A program made the position numbers and the translations under genes. The notes below the pieces were generated by a model. The model did no database searches and was not told the DNA's origin. It saw only the letters and a program-made list of their open reading frames with translations. This document shows, in pieces, positions 1 to 12,891 of a DNA stretch of 49,987 bases (positions within the stretch are counted from its first letter, which is position 1; each line of letters opens with the position of its first letter). The stretch is taken from NCBI GenBank assembly GCA_009377525.1, contig WHTW01000044.1:1-49987 (forward strand). The letters are read 5' to 3'. This DNA comes from Rhodospirillales bacterium. Its GTDB lineage: Bacteria; Pseudomonadota; Alphaproteobacteria; Reyranellales; Reyranellaceae.

Positions 1-32
1 GACAGAGAATCGAGCTTCTCTCTCCCTCGCAA

Positions 33-72
33 CTGAGATCTGTGAATACGACAGCCAGCTTCGCTGGGGAGG
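33..72 (+). repeat. Dispersed intergenic repeat, copy 1
   Basis: The 40-bp block runs from CTGAGATCTGTGAATACG to GGGGAGG. It matches two further copies at 38065-38105 (same strand) and 37903-37941 (opposite strand). The shared core is GAGATnTGTGAATnCGAnAGC followed by a short variable palindrome and a G-rich end. It lies just downstream of the rpoD terminator. Function unknown; probably a REP-like or small non-autonomous element. Confidence 0.6.
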
Positions 73-87
73 AATGACTCAAGCCGA

Positions 88-117
88 CAAAGAAAAAGCC
101 GGGCACTGCCCGGCTTT
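88..117 (-). terminator. Intrinsic terminator of rpoD
   Basis: Read on the minus strand, a perfect 7-bp stem GCCGGGC / GCCCGGC with loop AGT (98-114) is followed directly by TTTTTCTTT. It starts 24 nt past the rpoD stop codon, which fits the end of the dnaG-rpoD transcript. Confidence 0.85.
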
Positions 118-137
118 CCCGCGATGATCTTCTTCGC

Positions 138-2147
<2,010 letters not shown>

Positions 2148-2312
2148 TCTTGGTCCTTAAGGTGCACAAACTATTAAAACGGCCGTTGGGCCGTGGATTT
2201 GGCTGCGAGAAGGGGAGGCGGAGAGGGCGGCCCCGCAAACTACCCTTCTACTATATGGGACTTAACTTCAAGCAGCGATAGAGGTTACTGCATTGATTTG
2301 GCGGCAGCCCGG

Positions 2313-4193
2313 CTATCCCGTCCCCGATTCGATGCTTTCCCGCCGTATTCGATCCAGAATTGCCTCCAGACGGCGGAGATTCTCCTCGTTCATGTCCTCA
2401 GCCAGGGCCTCCTCGGCCCGTTTCAGCTCCTCCGGCTCGGCCGTAAGCTGGCTGAGATGGCGGGCCATCCGGCGCCACTGGCCGACCCAGCCGTCCTCGT
2501 CGGCCGGATCCACCCGGAAGGCCTCCCGGGCCCGGACCCGGGCCGCGGCAGCCAGCCGGCCCAGGCCGGAGCGCTCCAGATGCTCCTCGATCAGCCGGGC
2601 TTCAAGGGGGGTATCGGACCCTTCCACCAGGGCCTCCTCGGCCGCCGGGTCGATCCCCTCGGACACCAAGGACAGGGCGTCCAGAAGGCCGCTGCGCAGG
2701 CGGGCGAGCTCGGGGCTGGCGATCGGCAGGGCGGCCACGTCCTCGGCCAGGACGTGCAAAAGCGCCGGCCGTTCCAGCAGGGCCCCCAGTAGCGCCCGTT
2801 CCTGCCGGGAACCGTCCATGTCGATTCCGGCCCGGCGGGCCGCCGAGCCCGCGGCAAAAGGCGCCGGGTCGGGTCCGGGGCCGCGGAAGCTCCTTCGCTG
2901 CCCCCGCTGCCAGGGTTGCCCTTCCGGCCGGCGCAGGCGGCCGAGCCGGCTGCGCATCTCGGTCCGGTAGAAGTCCCGCACGACCGGATCCGCGATCTCG
3001 GCCACCCGCTGCTCGATGGCGCGCTGCAGGCTGGCGCGGCGCTCGGGCGTGTCGGTGGGCTTGCCCTCGGTCTCCATGCTCCAGACCACGTCCGACAGGG
3101 GCTGCGCCAGGTCGAGACTGCGGCGGATCGCATCGGCGCCGCGGCTGCGGATCAGGCTGTCGGGATCCTCGCCCGCCGGCAGCGCGAGAAAGCGCAGGCT
3201 CTTGCCGGCGCGCAGGAGCGGCAGGGCGCGCTCGGCGGCGCGGCTGGCGGCACGCCGGCCGGCGTTGTCGCCGTCGAAGCAAAGGTAGGGCTCGTCGGCG
3301 AGCTTCCACACCTCGGCGAACTGGCCTTCGGTGAGCGCCGTGCCGAGCGGCGCCACCGCGCCGGTGAAGCCTGCACCGTGCAGGGCGATCACGTCCATGT
3401 AGCCTTCAGCGACGATGACCGGCCGGTCCTTGGTGGCGGCCTCGCGCGCGCGGTCGAGGCAGTAGAGGTTGGCGCCCTTGTGGAACAGCGGCGTTTCGGG
3501 CGAGTTCAGGTATTTCGGCTCGCCGGCGCCCATGACGCGCCCGCCGAAGGCGATCACCCGGCCGCGTCGGTCGTTGATGGGAAACATCACGCGGCCGCGG
3601 AAGCGGTCGTAGGGCTCGCGATTGTCGTCCGGTTGAATGGCGAGTCCTGCCTCGACGATCTTGTCGATCGGCACGTTCTCGCGCTTGAGGTGCGCCAGCA
3701 GGCCGTCACGCGAATCCGGCGCGAATCCCAGGCGGAAATCGTCGATGGTCGAGTCCTCGAGGCCGCGGCCGCGCAGGTAATCCAGGCCCTGCCGTCCGAC
3801 CGGCAGGCGGAGCTGCTTCTGGAACCAGCGCGCGGCCTCTTCGACGACCTGCTGCAACGTCGAGACGCGCTCGGCCCGCTCGCGCTCGACTGGCGTAGCG
3901 CGTGGAACCGGCAGGCCAACGTCGCGCGCGAGCTTCTCGACCGATTCGGGGAACGACAATCCCTCGGTCTTCATGACGAAGCCCACGGCGTCGCCATGCG
4001 CCCCGCAGCCGAAGCAGTGGAAGAAACCCTTCTTGTCGTTGACCGTGAAGGACGGCGTCTTCTCGTTGTGGAACGGGCAGAGGCCGGCGTACTCCGCGCC
4101 CGACTTGCGCTTCAGCGAGACTTTGCGGCCGACGACCTCGGACAGGCTGAGGCGCGCGCGCAGTTCGTCGAGGAAGCCCGGGGGGAAGGCCAT
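2313..4193 (-). CDS. dnaG: DNA primase DnaG
   Basis: Synthesises the RNA primers for Okazaki fragments and for replication initiation. The N-terminal CHC2 zinc-binding domain has Cys39, His42, Cys60 and Cys63 (CPFHNEKTPSF ... FHCFGCG). The TOPRIM catalytic core shows the glutamate motif VIVAEGYMDVIAL at about residues 258-270 and the acidic motif CFDGDNAGRRAA at about 303-314. The C-terminal third is the helicase-interaction domain and is rich in Arg, Ala and Glu. The 626-aa length is normal. The start codon has no strong Shine-Dalgarno. A perfect 6-bp hairpin (ACCGAA/TTCGGT, 4218-4236) lies 25 nt upstream of the ATG in the probable leader and could affect translation; that is inference. The order yqeY-dnaG-rpoD on one strand is conserved in many alphaproteobacteria. 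Confidence 0.98.
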   Translation of the reverse strand: MAFPPGFLDELRARLSLSEVVGRKVSLKRKSGAEYAGLCPFHNEKTPSFTVNDKKGFFHCFGCGAHGDAVGFVMKTEGLSFPESVEKLARDVGLPVPRATPVERERAERVSTLQQVVEEAARWFQKQLRLPVGRQGLDYLRGRGLEDSTIDDFRLGFAPDSRDGLLAHLKRENVPIDKIVEAGLAIQPDDNREPYDRFRGRVMFPINDRRGRVIAFGGRVMGAGEPKYLNSPETPLFHKGANLYCLDRAREAATKDRPVIVAEGYMDVIALHGAGFTGAVAPLGTALTEGQFAEVWKLADEPYLCFDGDNAGRRAASRAAERALPLLRAGKSLRFLALPAGEDPDSLIRSRGADAIRRSLDLAQPLSDVVWSMETEGKPTDTPERRASLQRAIEQRVAEIADPVVRDFYRTEMRSRLGRLRRPEGQPWQRGQRRSFRGPGPDPAPFAAGSAARRAGIDMDGSRQERALLGALLERPALLHVLAEDVAALPIASPELARLRSGLLDALSLVSEGIDPAAEEALVEGSDTPLEARLIEEHLERSGLGRLAAAARVRAREAFRVDPADEDGWVGQWRRMARHLSQLTAEPEELKRAEEALAEDMNEENLRRLEAILDRIRRESIESGTG

Positions 4194-4377
4194 GGTGCAG
4201 TGTAAAGTGCGGCTGACACCGAATGTAGAGTTCGGTTGATACCGGGCTCGGGATAACGGGGATCGTGCCGATATGCCGGGCTGACGGGGGGAAAGACCCT
4301 GAACTCGGTGTGTCGTGCTGTCACTGACGGCACGATTCTCTTCGATGCCTCTACGGTACGAAAAAATACTATAGTTA

Positions 4378-4406
4378 TTGATCAGTGCTGGAGTTTGTGC
4401 TAGGGT
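4378..4406 (+). promoter_or_regulatory. Sigma-70 promoter of ncRNA candidate copy A
   Basis: The -35 is TTGATC (4378-4383), followed by exactly 17 bp and the -10 TAGGGT (4401-4406). The same -10 and the same 17-bp spacing occur at copy B (11391-11419, TTGACA...TAGGGT), and the flanking sequence is also alike (GTTATTGA...GTTTnnnnTAGGGT). Confidence 0.7.
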
Positions 4407-4412
4407 CTGCCG

Positions 4413-4600
4413 ACATTGTCGCTCTATGCATCGTCTGATCCGTCAACCTGTCGCGAGTGGGGAATTGCCGCTCGCGCGTCCCGCTCTTCGACGCGGCGGG
4501 CGGCTGCCCCATTGCAGCGAAAGCCGTTGCGAAACTTGCGTAACTATCCGAATTCGACAGCGGCTCAACCAGTAGGGGCTTCGACTTTCCCCAACCACAA
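4413..4600 (+). ncRNA. Candidate structured small RNA, copy A of a two-copy family
   Basis: This gene-free stretch between dnaG and yqeY (4194-4700) is matched by 11424-11612. Conserved blocks are TGTCGCTCTATGCATCG at the 5' end, GCGAAACTTGCGTAACTATCC near the middle (112 nt downstream in both copies), CTCAACCAnTAGGGG, and ACCACAA at the 3' end. The central block folds as a stem (4522-4533 with 4553-4565; 12 pairs, one bulged A) around the 19-nt loop 4534-4552. Copy B forms the same stem with U4528-A4559 replaced by G-C. An inner hairpin CGCGTC/GACGCG and a GGGG/CCCC hairpin near the 3' end are also possible. A 49-codon ATG frame starts at 4426 but stops after three codons in copy B. A second, non-ATG frame is open in both copies and gives the shared peptide RNLRNYPNS, so a coding origin is not fully excluded. 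No U-tract terminator was seen. Confidence 0.55.
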
Positions 4601-4700
4601 CTCCCTCTCAAGAGTCGGTTGCGGGAATTGCGCTAATTGCGGAAATCCCTCGTGGGCCGCGGTGACTGCAGTGCATGCATCGGCCCGCCGTGCCGAGGAG

Positions 4701-5159
4701 CTACCCGGCCAGAGCCTTCTTGACCGCCGCCGACGCCTTGGCGAAGTCCATTTGCCCGGCGTACTTGGCCTTCAGCGCCGCCATCACGCCGCCCATGTCT
4801 TTGACCGTCTTGGCGCCGGTCGAGGCCATGGCCTCGGCGACGGCGGCCGCCACGGCGGCCTCGTCCATCTGCTTGGGCAGGAAGCGCTCGATAACGGCGA
4901 TCTCGGCCTTTTCCTTCTCGGCGAGCTCGGGCCGGTTGCCCTTCTCGTAGAGCACCACCGATTCGTTGCGCTGTTTGATCATGCCCTGGAGCATGGACAG
5001 GATACGGTCGTCGGCCACGCCCTCGCGGCTCGCCTCGGTGCGGGCCGCGATATCCACTTCCTTGAGCTTGGCCAGGATCAGCCGGACGGCGCCCACGGTG
5101 GTCATGTCGCGGGCGCGCATGGCCTCCTTCAGCGCCTCGTTCAGATTGTCGCGCAGCAT
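4701..5159 (-). CDS. yqeY: GatB/YqeY domain protein
   Basis: Small 152-aa protein of the YqeY family, which shares the C-terminal tRNA-interacting domain of the GatB amidotransferase subunit. Its exact role is unknown; a link to amidated aminoacyl-tRNA or stress has been suggested for the family. The start is placed at MLRDNLNEALKEAMRAR, the usual family N-terminus; an upstream in-frame ATG at 5216 would sit on the likely promoter. Typical family sequences include KRNESVVLYEKGNRPELA and the C-terminal block DMGGVMAALKAKYAGQMD. It is the first gene of the yqeY-dnaG-rpoD block and is divergent from carA. Confidence 0.93.
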   Translation of the reverse strand: MLRDNLNEALKEAMRARDMTTVGAVRLILAKLKEVDIAARTEASREGVADDRILSMLQGMIKQRNESVVLYEKGNRPELAEKEKAEIAVIERFLPKQMDEAAVAAAVAEAMASTGAKTVKDMGGVMAALKAKYAGQMDFAKASAAVKKALAG

Positions 5160-5187
5160 GGTTTGGTCCCGATCGATTGAAGGGCGG

Positions 5188-5216
5188 AAAGTAATCGGCT
5201 GCGACGCTGTTGGCAA
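5188..5216 (-). promoter_or_regulatory. Probable yqeY promoter
   Basis: On the minus strand TTGCCA (5216-5211) is followed by 17 bp and TACTTT (5193-5188), about 30 nt upstream of the chosen ATG. The elements match sigma-70 moderately. It faces away from the carA promoter in the 198-bp divergent region. Confidence 0.45.
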
Positions 5217-5264
5217 AGCAAATAAGTTATTGAAAACACTTGTGAATTAGCGACCGGCAGTGTC

Positions 5265-5293
5265 TTGACCCTGTGCGACCGCTTGGTTACAAC
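5265..5293 (+). promoter_or_regulatory. Probable carAB promoter
   Basis: TTGACC (5265-5270), 17 bp, then TACAAC (5288-5293), about 65 nt upstream of the carA ATG. I saw no pyrimidine attenuator or arginine-box palindrome in the short leader. Confidence 0.5.
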
Positions 5294-5357
5294 CCGCGCG
5301 GCTCGCAGGTCGCCTCCCCGGGCGAGGTCGGGCGGGCCGAAAGAGCGGAAATTCATT

Positions 5358-6545
5358 ATGGCAAACCTCAAGACCGCCGGCGCGACTGACGCCGCGCCGC
5401 GTTGGGCCACGGCCGCGCTGGTGCTGGCCGATGGCGCGGTGTTTTGGGGCAAGGGAGTGGGTGCTGCCCGCCACGCAGTGGGCGAGGTCTGCTTCAACAC
5501 CTCCATGACCGGCTATCAGGAGATCATCACCGATCCTTCCTACGCCGGGCAGATCATCACCTTCACCTTTCCCCATATCGGCAACGTCGGCACCAACCTC
5601 GAGGACATCGAGACCATCACGCCGGCGGCACGCGGCGTCGTGCTGCGCGGTGACATCACCGAGCCTGCCAACTGGCGCTCCACCAAGCCGCTGGACGACT
5701 GGCTGAAGAGCCACCATCTGCCTGGTATCTGCGATATCGATACCCGCGCCATCACGCGGCGGATCCGCGACAAGGGCCCGCCCAACGGCGTGGTCGTGCA
5801 TGCGCCCGACGGCGAGTTCGACATCCCCAAGATGCGCAAGATCGCGCAAGACTGGCCGGGCCTCGACGGCATGGATCTCGCCATTGAGGTCACGACCAAG
5901 CAGACCTACCAGTGGGACGAGACCAAGTGGGCGCTGGGCAAGGGCTACGGCAAGCTCGGCAAGGCCAAGTACCACATCGTCGCCGTCGACTACGGCGCCA
6001 AGCGCAACATTCTGCGCTGCCTGGCCAATGCCGGCTGCAAGGTTACGGTAGTGCCGGCGACGGCGACCGCCGAGGACATCCTGCGCCACAAGCCCGATGG
6101 TGTGTTCCTGTCCAACGGCCCGGGCGATCCCGCGGCAACGGTGAGTTACACCGTACCCGCCATCGAGGGCGTCCTCGACAAGAAGGTGCCGCTGTTCGGC
6201 ATCTGCCTCGGCCATCAGCTGCTCGCGCTGACCATCGGCGGCAAGACACGCAAGATGGAGCGCGGCCATCGCGGCGCCAACCAGCCGGTCAAGGACCTGA
6301 CCACCGGCAAGGTCGAAATCACCTCGCAGAACCACGGCTTCTGCGTCATTCCTGAATCGCTGCCCAAGAACGCCGAGGTGACGCACGTCTCGCTGTTCGA
6401 CGGCGTCAACGAGGGCCTGCGCTGCACAGACAAGCCGGCCTTCTCGGTGCAATACCATCCCGAAGCCTCGCCCGGCCCGACCGACAGCCACTACCTGTTC
6501 GATCGCTTCGTCGACATGATCGACAAGAGCAAGGGCAAGAAGTAA
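5358..6545 (+). CDS. carA: Carbamoyl-phosphate synthase small (glutaminase) subunit CarA
   Basis: Hydrolyses glutamine and feeds ammonia to CarB for carbamoyl phosphate, the precursor of arginine and pyrimidines. The 395-aa protein has the N-terminal CPSase small-chain domain ([20 protein letters not shown]) and a class I glutamine amidotransferase domain. The nucleophile Cys283 lies in [11 protein letters not shown], and the His/Glu pair lies in [16 protein letters not shown] near the C-terminus. The start at MANLKTAG is chosen because it matches the family start; an upstream in-frame ATG at 5265 coincides with the -35 promoter element. carB follows after 4 nt, so the two subunits are co-translated. 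Confidence 0.97.
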   Translation: MANLKTAGATDAAPRWATAALVLADGAVFWGKGVGAARHAVGEVCFNTSMTGYQEIITDPSYAGQIITFTFPHIGNVGTNLEDIETITPAARGVVLRGDITEPANWRSTKPLDDWLKSHHLPGICDIDTRAITRRIRDKGPPNGVVVHAPDGEFDIPKMRKIAQDWPGLDGMDLAIEVTTKQTYQWDETKWALGKGYGKLGKAKYHIVAVDYGAKRNILRCLANAGCKVTVVPATATAEDILRHKPDGVFLSNGPGDPAATVSYTVPAIEGVLDKKVPLFGICLGHQLLALTIGGKTRKMERGHRGANQPVKDLTTGKVEITSQNHGFCVIPESLPKNAEVTHVSLFDGVNEGLRCTDKPAFSVQYHPEASPGPTDSHYLFDRFVDMIDKSKGKK

Positions 6546-6549
6546 CCGA

Positions 6550-9795
<3,246 letters not shown>

Positions 9796-9896
9796 CCTCC
9801 GAGCCCAAATCAGGCGCAATACAACCCGCGCCTTCGGCCGCCTGACAGGCCGGGTTGGGCGTTGACGCCGCACGATTCATTAAGGACGATCAGGCA

Positions 9897-10370
9897 ATGG
9901 AACGGGTTCCGACGACGGCCGAGGGGCTGAAAGGTCTCGAGGACGAACTGAAGCAGCTGAAAAGCGTGGAGCGTCCGGCGATCATCAAGGCGATCGCGGC
10001 GGCGCGCGAGCATGGCGATCTTTCGGAGAACGCCGAGTATACCTCCGCGCGTGAACGCCAGGGCTTCATCGAGGGCCGCATCGCCGAGATCGAGAACATC
10101 ATCTCGCGCGCCGAGGTGATCGACTTCAGCAAGCTTTCCGGCAAGGTCGTGAAGTTCGGCGCCACCGTGCGGCTCGCCGACGAGGACACCGACGAGAAGG
10201 TGAAGTACCAGATCGTCGGGCCCTACGAGGCCGACCTCGCCAAGGGCCGCATCTCGGTGACCTCGCCGATCGGCCGGGCCCTGATCGGCAAGACGGTTGG
10301 CGACACCGTCGAGGTCCAGACGCCGCGCGGCGCGCGCTCCTACGAGGTCGTGGGCGTACAGTTCAAGTAA
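9897..10370 (+). CDS. greA: Transcription elongation factor GreA
   Basis: Rescues backtracked RNA polymerase by stimulating cleavage of the nascent transcript through the secondary channel. The 157-aa length is standard. The N-terminal coiled coil (residues about 5-75) contains GLKGLEDELKQLK and the tip motif DLSENAEYTSARERQ with the acidic residues. The C-terminal FKBP-like domain ends with SPIGRALIGKTVGDTVEVQTPRG. The ATG at 9897 is preceded by AAGGACG. A longer in-frame start at 9855 adds 14 residues not typical of GreA. The gene follows carB by about 100 nt, a common alphaproteobacterial order. Its last 17 nt are duplicated downstream (see 10353-10425). Confidence 0.97.
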   Translation: MERVPTTAEGLKGLEDELKQLKSVERPAIIKAIAAAREHGDLSENAEYTSARERQGFIEGRIAEIENIISRAEVIDFSKLSGKVVKFGATVRLADEDTDEKVKYQIVGPYEADLAKGRISVTSPIGRALIGKTVGDTVEVQTPRGARSYEVVGVQFK

Positions 10371-10425
10371 GCATTGCCTGTGTCGCGGGGCTGGCGCCCC
10401 GCGTAATTGGCGTACAGTTCAAGTA
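10353..10425 (+). repeat. 17-bp duplication of the greA 3' end
   Basis: GGCGTACAGTTCAAGTA occurs at 10353-10369 (the end of greA) and again at 10409-10425, 56 bp apart. The second copy overlaps the 3' end of the convergent yciB frame and supplies its stop codon. A hairpin lies between the two copies. Confidence 0.85.
10384..10403. terminator. Hairpin between convergent greA and yciB
   Basis: Perfect 8-bp stem CGCGGGGC / GCCCCGCG with loop TGGC. It lies between two convergent genes and could end transcription in both directions. There is no real U-tract on either side, so it may instead be one of the short intergenic palindromes seen elsewhere in the window. Confidence 0.45.
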
Positions 10426-10994
10426 GAGGCCGAAGTCGCCGCGGCGGCGCGGCCGCGCCGCATGCCGATCGTGCGCATGGTCACGTACTGGATCAGGAAC
10501 AGCGCGACTTTGCTGGCGATGCCCCAGATCGACATGATCGCCGACCAGCTGATCGGGTCGAGCGTCAGCGCCAGCACGATGTTGAGCACGGCCGAGCCGA
10601 ACATCAGGCCGGCCCACACGAAGCCGAAGATCCAGGCGATGTCCGGCACCGTCTGCACGGCGATCGGCGGCATGTAGCGGTTCATCCAGCCCGGCCGCAG
10701 CATGTAGGCGCCGACGATGCCGTAGATCACCGAAGGCTTCAGCATCACGAAGCGCGGGTCGCTGGTCAGCATGGTGGCGATGCCGGAGACCACCACCAGG
10801 CCGATGCTCAGCCACTGCATGGTGTCGATGCGCTGGCGGCGCAGTTTCATCCAGCCGATCTGGATGACGCCCAGCCCGACACCCAGCGCAACCGCCAGCA
10901 TCAGGTCCTTGGTGACCAGCAGGACGACAAGGAACAGGATCGTCGAGGCGAGGTCCGAAACCAGCAGCCGGGCCGAATGCGTCAGGTTGGCCAT
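10419..10994 (-). CDS. yciB: Inner-membrane septation-related protein YciB/IspA family
   Basis: Polytopic membrane protein of 191 aa with about five to six hydrophobic helices (for example TILFLVVLLVTKDLMLAVAL, WLSIGLVVVSGIATML and IMSIWGIASKVALFLIQYV). The family signature is around SDPRFVMLKPSVIYG and GWMNRYMP, followed by FVWAGLMFGSAVLNI. In E. coli YciB affects envelope integrity and septation; the biochemical role is not defined. The C-terminal tail (RRGRAAAATSAST) is low-complexity and its last codons come from the duplicated greA tail, so the natural stop may have been altered by that duplication. The gene is convergent with greA. Confidence 0.88.
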   Translation of the reverse strand: MANLTHSARLLVSDLASTILFLVVLLVTKDLMLAVALGVGLGVIQIGWMKLRRQRIDTMQWLSIGLVVVSGIATMLTSDPRFVMLKPSVIYGIVGAYMLRPGWMNRYMPPIAVQTVPDIAWIFGFVWAGLMFGSAVLNIVLALTLDPISWSAIMSIWGIASKVALFLIQYVTMRTIGMRRGRAAAATSAST

Positions 10995-11085
10995 ATGAGC
11001 CTCTGTGAAGCGGTAACACCGTGTATTTGTGTCAGGCTATAGATACACAGCGTTTCCGCAAGAGGATTCGTATCGAAAAACACCC

Positions 11086-11153
11086 GTCATCCCGACCGGA
11101 GCCGAACGTAGCGAGGCGTAGTGGAGGGTCTAGTAGCTCGGCACAGGGGTTTT
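11086..11153 (+). repeat. Left copy of GTCATCCC-type dispersed repeat
   Basis: It starts GTCATCCCGACCGGAGCCGA and continues through GGCGTAGTGGAGGG to TAGTAGCTCGGCACAGGGGT. It pairs, with gaps, with the inverted copy 11741-11835 on the other side of ncRNA candidate B. This resembles intergenic repeats common in alphaproteobacterial genomes; no coding capacity is seen. The remaining gene-free sequence between 11154 and 11390 shows nothing recognisable. Confidence 0.6.
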
Positions 11154-11390
11154 GACGCGTTGACCTGGAGGCAGTCGAGATCGAGGATAAGGCGGTTCAC
11201 AAGCGGGGCAGGCGGGTCGCTGCTGGCCGATGACAGCACTGCCAGCAGTCGGGTTGGGCCGCACAAGCCTTGGTATGGCGGCGGCGTCGGCCCGCGATAG
11301 GGACCCCCTTGTGGAGCGCCAAAAGTCGCCGAATCGAAACGCGGGCATCGACGCGCGACGGTGCCCCCTTGCATTGCAAGACCATGGTTA

Positions 11391-11419
11391 TTGACAAGCA
11401 CGGCGGTTTTCGGTAGGGT
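11391..11419 (+). promoter_or_regulatory. Sigma-70 promoter of ncRNA candidate copy B
   Basis: A consensus -35 TTGACA (11391-11396), 17 bp and TAGGGT (11414-11419). It is the counterpart of 4378-4406 with the same -10 and spacing. Confidence 0.75.
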
Positions 11420-11423
11420 TCGA

Positions 11424-11612
11424 CGTCTGTCGCTCTATGCATCGTTGATCCGATCCACCTCAGCCGGTGCGCCAGGCCGCTCCGGCGGGGCGGCGGCGCG
11501 AGAGGGCGGCGGCAGGACGCCGGGAGGCGAGAATCAATGGCGAAACTTGCGTAACTATCCTAATTCGCCGGCGCCTCAACCATTAGGGGGTCGCTCTCGC
11601 CCTCGACCACAA
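11424..11612 (+). ncRNA. Candidate structured small RNA, copy B
   Basis: Homologue of 4413-4600, in the 847-bp gene-free interval between yciB and the NTF2-like gene. The 5' block TGTCGCTCTATGCATCG and the central block GCGAAACTTGCGTAACTATCC are again exactly 112 nt apart. The sequence between them has diverged but still forms a GC-rich hairpin (CTCCGGCG with CGCCGGGAG). The central stem is GGCGAA/TTCGCC around the 19-nt loop 11545-11563, which differs from copy A at one base. An AGGG...CCCT hairpin and ACCACAA close the unit. Both copies are transcribed toward the 3' end of a convergent gene, so they are not leaders of a same-strand gene. The unit is framed by inverted dispersed repeats. Confidence 0.55.
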
Positions 11613-11740
11613 GGCGCGCCGCCGGCAATGCCGGAAAGCATGTCATTCGTCATCGAGCCGCGCCCCGTGCTCGTGCAGGTGGCAGGCGGCCGGGCCGAGC
11701 GGTCCTGCCGCCTGTACGCCGCCCTCAAGCCCAACCCGGC

Positions 11741-11835
11741 AAATCCACTGTGCAGAGCTACCAGTCTGTTGCCGCGTCGCGAAGAACCAGGTCCCTCGAC
11801 TACGCCGCCCTTTGGGCGGCTCCGCGCGGGATGAC
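11741..11835 (-). repeat. Right (inverted) copy of GTCATCCC-type dispersed repeat
   Basis: Reverse complement of the 11086-11153 repeat with two insertions: GTCATCCCGCGCGGAGCCGC, GGCGTAGTCGAGGG, then GGTAGCTCTGCACAGTGG. The insertions include a short palindrome GCCGCCC/GGGCGGC. It ends six bases before the stop codon of the NTF2-like gene. Confidence 0.6.
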
Positions 11836-11841
11836 AGCGCG

Positions 11842-12228
11842 TCAGACCACGACCTTGATGTACGTGTCCTTCATGATGATCAGGCCGCGCCGGAAGGTAT
11901 AGAGGTCGCAGCCCAGCCATTCCTGACGCTCGCCGGTCCGTAGCGTCGCCGTACGATGCCACTCTGTGACAGCTCGGTTGCCGCAGATGAGTTCGCTGGT
12001 GTGCTTCCACTTCACATCGCCTGTGCTCGCGAACAACGGCTCGAAGTAGCTCCTGATCGCCGCCTTGCCCTTGAAGCTCTCGCCCCAGTAGTGCGGCCCG
12101 CGGGCATTGCGGAACTCGCCGTCCTCGGCGAACGAATTGACGATGCCGTCGACGTCGCTGCGGGCGAAGGCGTCGGCGATCTCGCGCAGACGCTCCGGGG
12201 TAACGTCGAGGGCGGTGCTGCCGTCCAT
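11842..12228 (-). CDS. Nuclear transport factor 2-like (SnoaL-type) protein
   Basis: 128-aa single-domain protein with the NTF2-like cone fold: an N-terminal helix pair (LREIADAFARSDVDGIVNSFAEDGEF), the GPHYWGESFKGKAAIRSYFEPLF segment and terminal strands (AVTEWHRTATLRTGERQEWLGCDLYTF). Family members bind or isomerise small hydrophobic molecules, but the substrate cannot be read from sequence. The ATG has AAGGAAG upstream. It lies 11 nt after the Lrp-type regulator on the same strand, so the two probably form an operon. Confidence 0.8.
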   Translation of the reverse strand: MDGSTALDVTPERLREIADAFARSDVDGIVNSFAEDGEFRNARGPHYWGESFKGKAAIRSYFEPLFASTGDVKWKHTSELICGNRAVTEWHRTATLRTGERQEWLGCDLYTFRRGLIIMKDTYIKVVV

Positions 12229-12239
12229 GGTGCTTCCTT

Positions 12240-12716
12240 CTACTCGACGGAGATCGGCACCCCGGGCAATTGCTTGGCGGTGCGGAACACCATCATGGAT
12301 TTCACATGGCTGACATTGGGCGCCGAGGTGAGCCGCGTGGTCAGGAACTTCTGATACTCGTCCCAGGTCTCCGCGACGATCTTCAGCAGGAAGTCGGCTT
12401 CACCCGCCAGCATGTGGCATTCGCGGACCTCGTCCCACTTGGCGATGAGTTCCTCGAATGCCTTGAGGTCGATCTCGGCCTGGCTGTTGAGGCCCACCAG
12501 CGCGAACACCGAGACGCTGTAGCCCAGGGTCTCGGGGCTGAGTTCCGCATGGTAACCCTTGATGATCCCCGCGCGCTCGAGCGCCCGCACACGCCGCAGG
12601 CAGGGCGGCGCCGATATGCCGGCGCGTTCGGCCAGCTCCACGTTGGTCATGCGCCCGTTTGCCTGCAGGTCGCTGAGAATGCGCCGATCGATCCGATCGA
12701 GCTTTGCACGAGCCAT
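12240..12716 (-). CDS. Lrp/AsnC-family transcriptional regulator
   Basis: 158-aa regulator with an N-terminal winged HTH (LDRIDRRILSDLQANGRM; recognition region ELAERAGISAPPCLRRVRAL) and a C-terminal RAM domain that usually binds amino acids (VFALVGLNSQAEIDLKAFEEL; ECHMLAGEADFLLKIVAETW). The start at 12716 is chosen because GGAGG lies 8 nt upstream; the frame extends 29 codons further but without family similarity. It precedes the NTF2-like gene and is divergent from trxB across 175 bp, so it may control one or both. The ligand is unknown. Confidence 0.92.
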   Translation of the reverse strand: MARAKLDRIDRRILSDLQANGRMTNVELAERAGISAPPCLRRVRALERAGIIKGYHAELSPETLGYSVSVFALVGLNSQAEIDLKAFEELIAKWDEVRECHMLAGEADFLLKIVAETWDEYQKFLTTRLTSAPNVSHVKSMMVFRTAKQLPGVPISVE

Positions 12717-12891
12717 CAATTTCCTCCGTTGGCCGCGCTCTATGCCAGAACCATGCCGGACGCGCAATAAAGTTGCGGATTTGGGCCAAGTCTCTGTGAA
12801 CAATTGCGCTCAAATGTCAGAACACCCGTGCATACCTGGAGAGGTTTGCATATATGTCGAAGATATGCGGTTTGCGGGATGCGGATAGATC

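Noticed and set aside
2240..2275. Heat-shock-like promoter upstream of rpoD (CTTGAA ... CCCATATA)
   Set aside because: The spacing is only 7 bp, too short for a sigma-32 promoter, and no -35 fits the TATAGT.
4426..4575. 49-codon ATG frame within ncRNA candidate A
   Set aside because: Copy B has a stop after three codons in the same frame, while the RNA stem and loop are kept.
5160..5357. Riboswitch or attenuator upstream of carA
   Set aside because: No conserved riboswitch core, leader peptide or terminator hairpin was found in the short leader.
9796..9896. CAGGCG/CGCCTG pairing in the carB-greA gap as a terminator
   Set aside because: The stem is short with a 20-nt loop and no U-tract. 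greA has its own ribosome-binding site nearby, but nothing proves termination.
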